NCBI GenBank assembly: GCA_965221195.1 | Contig: OZ244864.1 | Coordinates: 124,001 to 188,000 of the forward strand | Source: Poriferisodalis sp965221195 | Lineage (GTDB): Bacteria; Actinomycetota; Acidimicrobiia; Acidimicrobiales; Poriferisodalaceae | Direction of reading: 5' to 3' | DNA: 64,000 nucleotides | Shown: positions 23,777 to 32,334 of the stretch, in pieces | How the letters are laid out: each line of letters begins with the position of its first letter | Numbering within the stretch: position 1 is the first letter of the stretch | Made by a program: the position numbers and the translations under genes | Notes under the pieces: generated by a model | Database searches by the model: none | What the model was told of the DNA's origin: nothing | The model's input: only the letters and a program-made list of their open reading frames with translations

Positions 23777-25453
23777 TTTGTAATTGTGGCCGAGGCGGTG
23801 CCGCATCAGCGCGTAGATCATCGAGTCGCGCAGGGCAAGCCACGAAGCCTCAATGATGTTTTCTGAGACACCGATGGTGGTCCAGGTGGCCTCGCCGTCA
23901 GTGGAGTCGATGAGCACACGCGTGACAGCTTCGGTGCCCCGGTGAGTATCGAGCACCCGGACCTTGTAGTCCGTCAAGCGAACTGCGTCGAGTTCGGGAT
24001 AGTCGTCTCGCACCGCCTCTCGAAAGGCGTTGCCGAGAGCATTCACCGGGCCATTACCTTCGCCGATTGTTGCACGCCGCCGGTCGCCCACCACGATGCG
24101 CAGCGTGGCCTCGGTGTCGAACTCGGCTTGGCGACCGCGCTCTACGAGCACCTTGAACGACTCCACTTTAAAGAACTCAAATGTTTGCCCAGCGGCGCGC
24201 CGTAGCAGCATCTCAAGCGAGGCATCGGCAACCTCAAAGTGATAACCCGCATGCTCAAGCTGCTTCAACTCGTCCACCACATCAGACATAGCGGACTGGT
24301 CGATTTCGATGCCGAGTTCAGCCGCTTTCAGCTCCACCGACGCACGCCCCGAGAGGTCGCCGAGCAAGAACCGCGTGCTGTTCCCGACGGCTGCCGGATC
24401 GACGTGCTCATAGCTGTCGGGGCGACGCGCAATCGCACTGGTATGCAGCCCAGCCTTGTGGGCAAAAGCTGACGCCCCAACATAGGGCTGCTGGTGCTGA
24501 GACGGCATGTTCATCAGTTCAGCGACGTGATGAGACACCGCGGTGAAGCGAGACAGGCATTCGCGCGGCACGGTCTCTATTCCCATCTTGAGCGTCAAAT
24601 TTGGCACCAGCACGGTGTTGTCGCAGTTGCCTGTGCGTTCGCCGTAGCCGTTGACAGTGCCCTGCACATGCGTGGCGCCGGCAACCACGCCGGCCACTGC
24701 GTTGGCGACTGCACAACCGGTGTCGTTCTGGGTGTGCATGCCGATCTGGACACCGTCGAAGTAGCGGACCACCTCGCGCACGGCTAGGTCCACTTCATGA
24801 GGCAGCGAGCCGCCATTGGTATCACACAGTACTAGGCAGTCGGCACCGGCGACAGCAGCAGCTTCGAGCACTGACAACGCAAACTCTGGGTTGTTCTTGT
24901 AGCCGTCGAAGAAATGCTCCGCATCGAAGAAAACACGCAGCCCTTCCCCCTTGAGGAACTTGACCGAGTCGCCGACCATGGCGATCCCTTCACTGAGCGG
25001 CTGCCGGAGAGCTTCGGTGACGTGATAGTCCCACGACTTGCCGACAATGCACACCACCGAAGTGCCGGCTGCTGCCAGCGTGGCCAGCGTCTTGTCGTCG
25101 TCAACACGCCCCTGCGGCCGACGGGTCGAACCGAACGCCACCAACGTGGCGTGCTCAAGTTTGAGTTCGGTGGTGGCGCGAGCGAAGAACTCTTCGTCTT
25201 TGGGATTCGAGCCGGGCCAGCCGCCTTCGATCCATTGCACACCCAAGGCATCAAGCTGACGGGCCACCTTCAGCTTGTCGTCTGAGGAGACCGAGATACC
25301 TTCAAACTGGACACCGTCTCGCAGTGTCGTGTCGAAGATCTCGACTCGCTGCGGCCACGACGGATCCCGGACACCCTCGCGGACGAGCAGTGCCGATGCG
25401 CCCGTGGTGGGCGTTCTGGGATCTGTTTCATGGTCTGTGTCAGAGGCGGTCAT
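23771..25453 (-). CDS. cimA: (R)-citramalate synthase
   Basis: A 560-residue enzyme of the IPMS/citramalate synthase family. The HMGL-like TIM barrel opens with EIFDTTLRDGVQFEGISVS, containing the catalytic DTTLRDG. LVLCDTNGGSLPHEV and MHTQNDTGCAVANAVAGV supply metal-ligand regions, the HKAGLHTSAI motif follows, and the C-terminal LeuA allosteric domain begins near residue 420. GGWPGSNPKDEEFF is characteristic of CimA rather than LeuA. It condenses pyruvate with acetyl-CoA to (R)-citramalate, giving 2-oxobutyrate for isoleucine without threonine. It lies 73 bp after leuB on the same strand. LeuB, LeuC and LeuD encoded nearby can process both isopropylmalate and citramalate series intermediates (family knowledge). 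Confidence 0.93.
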   Translation of the reverse strand: MTASDTDHETDPRTPTTGASALLVREGVRDPSWPQRVEIFDTTLRDGVQFEGISVSSDDKLKVARQLDALGVQWIEGGWPGSNPKDEEFFARATTELKLEHATLVAFGSTRRPQGRVDDDKTLATLAAAGTSVVCIVGKSWDYHVTEALRQPLSEGIAMVGDSVKFLKGEGLRVFFDAEHFFDGYKNNPEFALSVLEAAAVAGADCLVLCDTNGGSLPHEVDLAVREVVRYFDGVQIGMHTQNDTGCAVANAVAGVVAGATHVQGTVNGYGERTGNCDNTVLVPNLTLKMGIETVPRECLSRFTAVSHHVAELMNMPSQHQQPYVGASAFAHKAGLHTSAIARRPDSYEHVDPAAVGNSTRFLLGDLSGRASVELKAAELGIEIDQSAMSDVVDELKQLEHAGYHFEVADASLEMLLRRAAGQTFEFFKVESFKVLVERGRQAEFDTEATLRIVVGDRRRATIGEGNGPVNALGNAFREAVRDDYPELDAVRLTDYKVRVLDTHRGTEAVTRVLIDSTDGEATWTTIGVSENIIEASWLALRDSMIYALMRHRLGHNYKR

Positions 25454-25526
25454 TGCTGCTGTGTTCCTTGAGGTACTGCTGGGGTTCTTGCCTGGGTTTC
25501 TTGCCTGCGTTCATTAGTTAGGGCTC

Positions 25527-26525
25527 TCATCTTTTTGAGATGCCGGCCAAGATCGCAGCGGCGATCTCTTCAGTACCCAAGTTGAAGATCGAATCGTCGG
25601 TGATGACCGCTTCACACGCTGATCGCACGCGTTGGGCGCAGTCGGTCTCGCCGAGGAACTCAAGCATCAGAACCCCAGATAGCACCGCTGCGATGGGATT
25701 CGCTCGGCCTTTGCCGGCGATATCAGGCGCTGAGCCATGCACCGGCTCAAACAACGAAGGACCCGTGCGGTCGGGGTTCAGGTTGGCCGAGGCGGCAAGC
25801 CCGATGCCACCCGCCACTGCACCACCGAGGTCGGTGAGGATGTCGCCAAACAGATTGTCTGTCACGATCACCTCATAACGATGCGGATCTTCGATGAGGT
25901 GGATGCATGCTGCGTCCACATGGTTGTAGGCGATCTCCACATCGGAGTACTCAGACGCCACCTCACCGAAGGCCCGCTCCCAAAGGTCACCGGAGAACGT
26001 CAGCACGTTGGTCTTGTGTACGAGCGTCAGGTGCTGACGTTGACGCCTGCGAGCTTCCTCAAAGCCGTAACGGATGGCGCGCTCGGCTCCCATGCGGGTG
26101 TTAACCGACCCTTGCGTGGCGATCTCGTGAGGCGTTCCCTTGCGCAAGAACCCACCCTCGCCCGCATACGCGCCCTCGGTGTTCTCGCGGATCACCGTGA
26201 AGCTGTGACCGTCGGGAAGGGTGAACGGGCGCAGGTTCACGTAGAGGTCAAGTTCGAACCGAGCCTTCAGCAGCAGGCCACGCTCAATGATGCCCGGTGG
26301 CACATCGGGAGTGCCAACTGCTCCGAGCAGAATCGCATCGTAGGTACGCAACTCGGCAAGAGTCTCGTCATCAAGCACGGTGCCGTCACGCAGGTAGCGC
26401 TGGCCTCCAAGGTCGAACTCGGTCGTGGAGATGTCGGCGCCGGCTGCGGTAATCACAGCGAGCGCAACCGAGATGACCTCAGGTCCGATGCCGTCTCCGC
26501 CGATGACTGCAATGCGATGAGCCAC
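25527..26525 (-). CDS. leuB: 3-isopropylmalate dehydrogenase
   Basis: A 332-residue isocitrate/isopropylmalate dehydrogenase. The start is set at the GTG at 26525 (VAHRIAVIGGDGIGPEV) after an AAGGGG ribosome-binding site; a longer frame to 26615 lacks conservation. The substrate-binding segment is VIRENTEGAYAGEGG, the LTLVHKTNVLTFSG block holds the catalytic Lys, and DNLFGDILTDLGGA supplies metal-binding aspartates. GSAPDIAGKGRANPIA is the NAD-binding motif. It oxidises 3-isopropylmalate (and erythro-methylmalate from citramalate) to the 2-oxoacid. It is divergent from greA and followed by cimA. Confidence 0.93.
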   Translation of the reverse strand: MAHRIAVIGGDGIGPEVISVALAVITAAGADISTTEFDLGGQRYLRDGTVLDDETLAELRTYDAILLGAVGTPDVPPGIIERGLLLKARFELDLYVNLRPFTLPDGHSFTVIRENTEGAYAGEGGFLRKGTPHEIATQGSVNTRMGAERAIRYGFEEARRRQRQHLTLVHKTNVLTFSGDLWERAFGEVASEYSDVEIAYNHVDAACIHLIEDPHRYEVIVTDNLFGDILTDLGGAVAGGIGLAASANLNPDRTGPSLFEPVHGSAPDIAGKGRANPIAAVLSGVLMLEFLGETDCAQRVRSACEAVITDDSIFNLGTEEIAAAILAGISKR

Positions 26526-26619
26526 TTTGATGCCCCTTGCTAGTTTGAGTGCTGATTTGAGTGCGGGTTCAAATAATGGTTTGAGTGTGCCCAAAGATGG
26601 CTTCGGTAGCCTCACGCAA

Positions 26620-27099
26620 GTGTCCGAAGTGCATCACATCTCCGCTGCGACTCGTGATCGCCTGCACGCCGAACTCGCTGATCTGACCGGTCGCGGGCGC
26701 ATCGACATAGCAGAACAGATCGAAACGGCTCGCTTGCTCGGAGATCTCTCCGAGAACGGCGACTACCACGCCGCCAAGGAGGAGCAGGGCAAAATGGAAG
26801 GCCGCATCATGCGGTTGAAGTCCATCTTGGAGAACTGCGAGATCGTCGCCGATGTTGACGACAAGTTCGACAGCAGCACGGTTGCGCCGGGTTTGATCGT
26901 TTCAATCCGCTTTGAAGGCGACGACGAAATCGAGCGGTTTCTCTTCGGTTCAATCGAAGAGCGCAGAACAGGTCTTGATGTGGTTTCTCCCGGCTCGCCG
27001 ATGGGCCAAGCACTCAAAGGCGCTCGGGTCGGTCAGAAGGTCAACTACGAAGCGAACGGCAACCAACTCAGCATCGAAGTCACCGCTATTGAGCCATGA
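26620..27099 (+). CDS. greA: Transcription elongation factor GreA
   Basis: A 159-residue protein when started at the GTG at 26620 (VSEVHHISAATRDRL), the normal GreA length. An ATG at 26530 would add 30 residues lacking conservation and encoded by TTTGAGTG repeats. The N-terminal coiled coil with LGDLSENGDYHAAKEEQGKMEGRI carries the acidic tip (Asp-x-x-Glu-Asn) that stimulates RNA polymerase transcript cleavage. The C-terminal FKBP-like domain has SPGSPMGQALKGARVGQKV. GreA rescues backtracked polymerase. The start choice is uncertain because no strong ribosome-binding site precedes either codon. It is divergent from leuB. Confidence 0.9.
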   Translation: MSEVHHISAATRDRLHAELADLTGRGRIDIAEQIETARLLGDLSENGDYHAAKEEQGKMEGRIMRLKSILENCEIVADVDDKFDSSTVAPGLIVSIRFEGDDEIERFLFGSIEERRTGLDVVSPGSPMGQALKGARVGQKVNYEANGNQLSIEVTAIEP

Positions 27100-27190
27100 C
27101 CGGCTCGGTTCTTACACGAAGGCATACCTAGCCGGGTTGTACGGGTTGCACGGGTTGTAACTGTATGGACGGCGGGCGCAGACTGGCCCT

Positions 27191-28612
27191 GTGACCGACA
27201 CCAACGCAACGAAGCCGCGCACACTCAGCGAGAAAGTCTGGGACCATCATGTGGTGCGGACCGGGGACGGTCAGCCCGATCTCCTGTACATCGATCTGCA
27301 TCTCATCCACGAGGTGACCTCACCGCAAGCCTTCGACGGTCTGCGCATGTCCCAACGAACGGTGCGTCGTCCCGACCTCACGGTCGCTACCGAAGACCAC
27401 AACGTTCCGACTGCCGATCTGCACCTACCAATCGCTGATCCGGTCTCGGCCAAGCAGGTGCAGGTGTTGCGCGCTAACTGCGCCGAGTTTGGAATCACGC
27501 TGTACCCGATGGGCGATCCGGGCCAAGGCATCGTGCATGTAATCGGACCCGAGCAGGGCCTCACGTTGCCCGGCATGACGGTGGTGTGCGGCGACAGCCA
27601 CACCTCAACCCACGGTGCATTCGGCGCGCTGGCTTTCGGCATCGGCACTTCTGAAGTGGAGCATGTGCTGGCCAGCCAGACGTTGCCGCAGAGCCGGCCT
27701 GCCACGATGGAAGTGCGCGTTGACGGCAAGGTGCCGCCGGGTGTGACAGCCAAAGACATCGTGCTTGCCATCATCGGCAAAATCGGCACCGGCGGCGGCA
27801 TCGGTCACATCATCGAATATCGAGGATCTGCGATTGAAGCCTTGTCGATGGAAGGTCGGATGACGGTCTGCAATATGTCGATAGAAGCGGGTGCCAAGGC
27901 CGGCATGATCGCACCCGACGACACCACGTTCGCGTATCTGGCCGGCCGTCGGCATGCCCCAAGCGGGTCTAGCTGGGACGCTGCGGTAACCGATTGGCGC
28001 TCGCTGACCACCGACGACGGTGCAGTCTTCGACCGCTCAGAGGCCATCGACGCGGCGTCGCTGCGTCCGCACGTCACTTGGGGCACCAACCCTGCGCACG
28101 TCATCCCGATTGACGGCACTGTTCCGGCACCCAGCGATTTCGATGACCCTTCAGAAGCGACGAGCGCCCAGCGGGCGTTGGACTACATGGGACTGGCTGC
28201 GGGCACCCGGCTTTCAGACGTGAAGGTGGACACCGTCTTCATCGGGAGCTGCACGAATTCGCGCATCGAAGACCTGCGGGCAGCAGCAGAGATAGCACGC
28301 GGACGCAAAGCGGCCGACGGTGTCCGCACGCTGGTAGTGCCCGGATCATTCGCCGTCAAAATGCAGGCCGAAGCCGAGGGCCTTGATGCAGTATTCGCCG
28401 AGGCAGGCTTCGACTGGCGAGAGCCCGGCTGTTCCATGTGCTTGGCTATGAATCCCGACAAACTCGCCCCGGGCGAAAGGTCGGCTTCAACATCAAACCG
28501 CAACTTCGAGGGCCGCCAAGGCCGAGGCGGTCGAACCCATCTGTGCTCGCCGGAAGTGGCCGCGGCAACGGCAATCGTCGGACGTTTCGCCACCCCCAAC
28601 GACCTCGACTGA
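27191..28612 (+). CDS. leuC: 3-isopropylmalate dehydratase large subunit
   Basis: A 473-residue aconitase-family subunit with a GTG start (VTDTNATKPRTLSEKVWDHH). VVCGDSHTSTHGAFGALAFG is the large-subunit signature, FIGSCTNSRIEDLRAAAEI carries the first 4Fe-4S Cys, and PGCSMCLAMNPDKLAPGER carries the other two. With LeuD it isomerises 2-isopropylmalate to 3-isopropylmalate. It is followed after 34 bp by leuD. A CGGGTTGTA-type 9-bp triple repeat lies about 40 bp upstream of the start (27138-27162), near where a promoter would be expected. Confidence 0.94.
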   Translation: MTDTNATKPRTLSEKVWDHHVVRTGDGQPDLLYIDLHLIHEVTSPQAFDGLRMSQRTVRRPDLTVATEDHNVPTADLHLPIADPVSAKQVQVLRANCAEFGITLYPMGDPGQGIVHVIGPEQGLTLPGMTVVCGDSHTSTHGAFGALAFGIGTSEVEHVLASQTLPQSRPATMEVRVDGKVPPGVTAKDIVLAIIGKIGTGGGIGHIIEYRGSAIEALSMEGRMTVCNMSIEAGAKAGMIAPDDTTFAYLAGRRHAPSGSSWDAAVTDWRSLTTDDGAVFDRSEAIDAASLRPHVTWGTNPAHVIPIDGTVPAPSDFDDPSEATSAQRALDYMGLAAGTRLSDVKVDTVFIGSCTNSRIEDLRAAAEIARGRKAADGVRTLVVPGSFAVKMQAEAEGLDAVFAEAGFDWREPGCSMCLAMNPDKLAPGERSASTSNRNFEGRQGRGGRTHLCSPEVAAATAIVGRFATPNDLD

Positions 28613-28646
28613 ACGCACGAGGCCTGAACGCAAGAGGACAAGACAG

Positions 28647-29237
28647 ATGAAACCCGTGAGAGTCCACGAAGGCCGTGCGGTGCCGCTTGACCGCTCAGAT
28701 GTAGACACCGACCAAATCATCCCCAGCGATTGGCTGAAGCGAGTCGAACGCACCGGTTTCGGGAAGGGACTCTTCAGCGAATGGCGCGACGAGCGCGACT
28801 TCGTGCTGAACGATGAGCGTTTCGCTGGTGCAACGATATTGGTGGCTGGCCCGAACTTCGGCACGGGCTCGTCCCGTGAGCACGCGGTGTGGGCGCTGAT
28901 GGACTACGGATTCGTGGCGGTGGTCTCGCCCCGTTTCGGCGACATCTTCGCCAACAACGCCACCAAGAACGGCCTAGTGCCGGTGCAAGTGTCTGAGCAG
29001 ACCGCTGCGCTCCTGCGAGCAGCAGTGGAAGCCGACCCTGACCTGGTGGTGACTGTCGATGTCGAGCGGCTGCTGCTGAGCGTACCGGCAGCAGACATCG
29101 AAGAGACGTTCTCCATGGACGACGCAACGCAGGAACGATTCCTCAAAGGACTTGACGACATCGGCATCACACTTCGCAGCGCACCCCAGATCGACGGCCA
29201 CGAAACCCGCCGCCCAAACTGGATGCCCACAACCTGA
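28647..29237 (+). CDS. leuD: 3-isopropylmalate dehydratase small subunit
   Basis: A 196-residue aconitase C-terminal (swivel) domain protein. It has DRSDVDTDQIIPSDWLKRVE, the substrate-contact FGTGSSREHAVWALMDYGF, and SPRFGDIFANNATKNGL. It forms the heterodimeric isomerase with LeuC. The leuC-leuD spacer includes a direct repeat CTGAACGCA-GAGG. Its ATG follows AAGAGGACAAGACAG, an acceptable ribosome-binding site. A non-coding 284-bp spacer follows, containing an inverted repeat at 29325-29349. Confidence 0.94.
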   Translation: MKPVRVHEGRAVPLDRSDVDTDQIIPSDWLKRVERTGFGKGLFSEWRDERDFVLNDERFAGATILVAGPNFGTGSSREHAVWALMDYGFVAVVSPRFGDIFANNATKNGLVPVQVSEQTAALLRAAVEADPDLVVTVDVERLLLSVPAADIEETFSMDDATQERFLKGLDDIGITLRSAPQIDGHETRRPNWMPTT

Positions 29238-29312
29238 CCCGCCAGCGCCCGACCCGCCAACGTTGGCCAACCTATAGGTACACCCATATCACGTACCACA
29301 AGTGAGTCATAT

Positions 29313-29349
29313 TGTTGCAATTGGCTGTTGCAATAGGCAATTGCAACAG
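29313..29349. promoter_or_regulatory. Perfect 10-bp inverted repeat with an extra half-site, candidate operator
   Basis: CTGTTGCAAT (29325-29334) and ATTGCAACAG (29340-29349) are exact inverted repeats separated by AGGCA. A further direct copy, TGTTGCAATT, lies at 29313-29322. The element sits about 170 bp before the peptide transporter binding-protein gene. Arms of this length with a 5-bp spacer fit binding of a dimeric regulator. It has no following T-run and the arms are AT-rich, so a terminator is less likely. No regulator gene is adjacent. Confidence 0.6.
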
Positions 29350-29521
29350 ACTGTGCGATTGACTGCAATTAAATGCCACAGCCAATTCGGGTACGGCGGC
29401 GCTGTGTGGCTCCGTGGCTCCACGCGCGTCGCCGGTGCGCTACGGTACCGCCACGCTTCGGGTTGAACGGCTCGGGCTCAGTCGCTGCTTTCGGCGGCTG
29501 AGGGTATGCACCCAAGGGAGA

Positions 29522-31291
29522 ATGATGATGAAAAAATGGCGTCTGATCGTTGCCTTACTGGCTGTGTTTGCGCTTGTAGCTGCGGCGTGCGCAAGCGACG
29601 ACGATGAAGACAACGGCGATGACGGTGCTGCGCCTGCAACCACCGCAGCGCCCGGCACCGATGACATGGCTGACGACGACATGGACGACGACGGCGACGG
29701 CATGGCTGACGACGACATGGACGACGACGGCGACGGCATGGCTGACGACGACATGGACAGCGACGACGGCGGCATGGCGGCGAGCATGGACACTTGCAAC
29801 GGCGGTGCCAACGTGGGCGGAACGCTCGTCATCGGCAGCAATCAAGTACCGCGCCATCTCAACGGCACGGTGCAGTCGGGCTACGCCACTGCTGTGCCCG
29901 GAACGCAACTCAACGCCAGCCCGCTGCTGTACGACGACGAGTACAACCCGATGCCGTACTTGGCGCATAGCTGGGAGATTGCTGATGACGGGCTCTCCGT
30001 GACACTGCAACTCGTGGAAGATGCCGTCTTCCACGACGGGATGCCCATCACCTCAGCCGACGTGGCATTCTCCGTCCTCACGGCCCAAGAGCATCACCCC
30101 TTCAAGCCAATGTTCGAGCCAGTCACCGGCGTTGACACGCCTGACGAGCACACGGCTGTCATCAACTTGAGTCGGCCGCATCCAGCGATCCTGCTGGCGA
30201 TGTCGCCAGGCTTGCTCCCTGTCATCCCGAAGCACATCTTTGACGACGGCCAAGAAATGCCGACCCACCCGCGCAACACCGAAAACTTCGTGGGTTCGGG
30301 TCCGTTCCAACTGACTGAGTACGAGGCCGGCACGATCATCCGCATGGAGCGCTTCGACGACTTCTTCGTTGAGGGGGCACCATGTCTGGACGAGATCGTC
30401 ATGCAGATCATTCCCGATGCCACCAACATCGTCCTAGGCCTCGAAAACGGAGAGATTGACCTCTCAGTCACGCTCGGCCCGTCGGCGAACATCCTGCGCC
30501 TGATGGACAACGAGAGCGTCACGGTGAGTTCTGACGGCCATGAGGCAATCGGGCAAGTCCAGTGGCTGGAGATGAACGTGGACGACCCGGCGCTGTCGGA
30601 CCAGCGGGTGAGGCAAGCCATCGCGTACGCAGTAGACCGCGACTTCATGATCGACGCGCTCGATCAGGGCTTGACGATCCCAGCAACATCGGGCATCGTC
30701 ACAGCCAGCCCGTTCCATAACTCTTCTGTCAACCCTTATGACCAAGATCTCGACCGAGCTCGGTCCTTGCTGGCTGATGCCGGTTACGGAGACGGCGAAC
30801 TCAGCCTCACCATTGACTGGATCCCGGGTGCCCAGATTGTGTACGCCGAATACGTGCAGCAGGCACTTGAGGAAATCGGCATCAGCGTGGAACTGAATCC
30901 CTCCCCCGACTTCCCGACGTGGGCTGGTCGCATCGCTGGCCGCGATTATCAGATGACCATCAACAACGTCTGGAACTGGGGCGATCCGGTCATCGGCGTT
31001 CACCGCTCCTATCGCAGCGACAACATCGACAAGGGCATCTGGACCAACAACACCGGGTACTCAAACCCCGAAGTTGATCGGCTCTTGGCAGAAGCTGGAC
31101 AAGAACTCGACGCTGAGCGTCGCGCAGCGCTGTACGCCGATTTCCAACAGATCATCTCCGATGAGGTGCCGATCTACTATTTGACCACCCCCCAGTTCTG
31201 GCAGGCATACAACCCGCGTGTGCAGAACCCACCGACCAACACCATCTGGGGCATGATGTCGCCGATGCATGAGGTCTGGCTGGACCAGTAG
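29522..31291 (+). CDS. Peptide/nickel-type ABC transporter substrate-binding lipoprotein (SBP family 5)
   Basis: About 588 residues from a cluster of three ATGs (29522, 29525, 29528) after AAGGGAG; the third has the best spacing. The signal peptide ends in lipobox VAAAC. The mature protein opens with a very acidic, Met-containing linker made of three 12-residue repeats (MADDDMDDDGDG), then the SBP_bac_5 domain: AHSWEIADDGLSVTLQL, DAVFHDGMPITSADVAFS, and IDLSVTLGPSANILRLM. It delivers oligopeptides or similar ligands to the permease encoded next. It heads a five-gene transporter cluster on the plus strand. The ligand is unknown. Confidence 0.88.
   Translation: MMMKKWRLIVALLAVFALVAAACASDDDEDNGDDGAAPATTAAPGTDDMADDDMDDDGDGMADDDMDDDGDGMADDDMDSDDGGMAASMDTCNGGANVGGTLVIGSNQVPRHLNGTVQSGYATAVPGTQLNASPLLYDDEYNPMPYLAHSWEIADDGLSVTLQLVEDAVFHDGMPITSADVAFSVLTAQEHHPFKPMFEPVTGVDTPDEHTAVINLSRPHPAILLAMSPGLLPVIPKHIFDDGQEMPTHPRNTENFVGSGPFQLTEYEAGTIIRMERFDDFFVEGAPCLDEIVMQIIPDATNIVLGLENGEIDLSVTLGPSANILRLMDNESVTVSSDGHEAIGQVQWLEMNVDDPALSDQRVRQAIAYAVDRDFMIDALDQGLTIPATSGIVTASPFHNSSVNPYDQDLDRARSLLADAGYGDGELSLTIDWIPGAQIVYAEYVQQALEEIGISVELNPSPDFPTWAGRIAGRDYQMTINNVWNWGDPVIGVHRSYRSDNIDKGIWTNNTGYSNPEVDRLLAEAGQELDAERRAALYADFQQIISDEVPIYYLTTPQFWQAYNPRVQNPPTNTIWGMMSPMHEVWLDQ
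29666..29773. repeat. Three tandem 36-bp repeats encoding an Asp/Met linker
   Basis: The unit starting ATGGCTGACGACGACATGG occupies 29666-29701 and 29702-29737 identically, and 29738-29773 with changes (Ser for Asp, Gly for Asp). Each encodes 12 residues of the lipoprotein stalk, which is Asp-rich with two Met per repeat. Confidence 0.93.
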
Positions 31292-31350
31292 AAGCAGCGC
31301 CGCTTTCGCCGTACATCAATCTCCCCCATTGCGTATAGCTGCGCATAGCA

Positions 31351-32334
31351 ATGCTGAGGTCCTTCACTGCCAGGATCGCCCAAGCGCTTGGGCTGATCCT
31401 GGCAGTGATGTGCCTCAACTTCCTGCTGATACACCTAACACCCGGCGATCCCGCCACGGTGATCGTGGGCGAGAGCGGTGCTGGCGACCCTGAACTCCTT
31501 GAGAGCATCAGAGAGCGGTACGGCTTGGATCGCCCATTTGTTGTTCAGCTCGCTACCTATGTGGGCAGAGTGGCAACCGGCGACCTAGGCGAATCGTATT
31601 TCTTCAACGAATCAGTTACATCGCTGATTGCGGCTCGGCTTTGGCCCACCGTGCTGCTGGTAGGCACCGCGTTGGGTTTTGCTGTTGCCATGGGGACCAT
31701 GATTGGTGTTGCTACGGCGCGTCGTCCCGACAACCCGCTGAGTCACATTGCAACCGTGCTGGCTCTTGTGGGCTTCTCAATGCCGGTGTTTTGGACCGGC
31801 ATCATGCTGGTCATCTTGTTTGCTTCAACTTGGAAGCTGCTGCCGGTGCAGGGCTGGCATGACGTGACGTACGGAGACGGCCTGCTAGCGAACGTCTTAG
31901 ACGTAGGTGAGCATCTGATACTGCCAGCACTTACGCTCGGTCTCATCTACTTGGCGCAATACAGCCGCCTGTCGAGGGCATCAATGCTGGAAGTGCTCGA
32001 GTCGGACTACGTGCGCACTGCCCGAGCAAAAGGACTCGGTGAGCGCAGGGTGGTGTACAAACATGCGCTGCGAAACGCGGTCATACCGGTGGTAACGGTG
32101 ATAGGCCTGCAATTCGGTGCGTTGTTGTCGGGTGCGTTGCTCGTGGAGACCGTCTTCAACTGGCCGGGTTTGGGCCGCTTGGCTTTCGACTCGATCCTGC
32201 GCCGAGACACATCCGTGCTGCTTGGCGTGCTGCTGGTGTCGTCGGTCATGGTGATCGTGGCGAATCTGCTGACCGACCTGTTCTACACCGTCATCGATCC
32301 GCGCATCCGACTGCGGGAGAGATCCAATGCCTAA
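31351..32334 (+). CDS. Peptide-type ABC transporter permease, DppB family
   Basis: A 327-residue inner-membrane permease starting MLRSFTARIAQALGLILAVM. The N-terminal segment LLIHLTPGDPATVIVGE is typical of DppB/OppB. The EAA loop YVRTARAKGLGERRVVYKHALRNAVIPVVT contacts the ATPases, and the C-terminal YTVIDPRIRL is diagnostic. Six membrane segments can be traced. It overlaps the next permease gene by 8 bp. It lies 59 bp after the binding-protein gene, consistent with one operon. Confidence 0.92.
   Translation: MLRSFTARIAQALGLILAVMCLNFLLIHLTPGDPATVIVGESGAGDPELLESIRERYGLDRPFVVQLATYVGRVATGDLGESYFFNESVTSLIAARLWPTVLLVGTALGFAVAMGTMIGVATARRPDNPLSHIATVLALVGFSMPVFWTGIMLVILFASTWKLLPVQGWHDVTYGDGLLANVLDVGEHLILPALTLGLIYLAQYSRLSRASMLEVLESDYVRTARAKGLGERRVVYKHALRNAVIPVVTVIGLQFGALLSGALLVETVFNWPGLGRLAFDSILRRDTSVLLGVLLVSSVMVIVANLLTDLFYTVIDPRIRLRERSNA

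Noticed and set aside
29325..29349. Inverted repeat as an intrinsic terminator of leuCD
   Set aside because: Arms are AT-rich, no T-run follows in the leuD direction, and a third half-site is present. An operator is more plausible.
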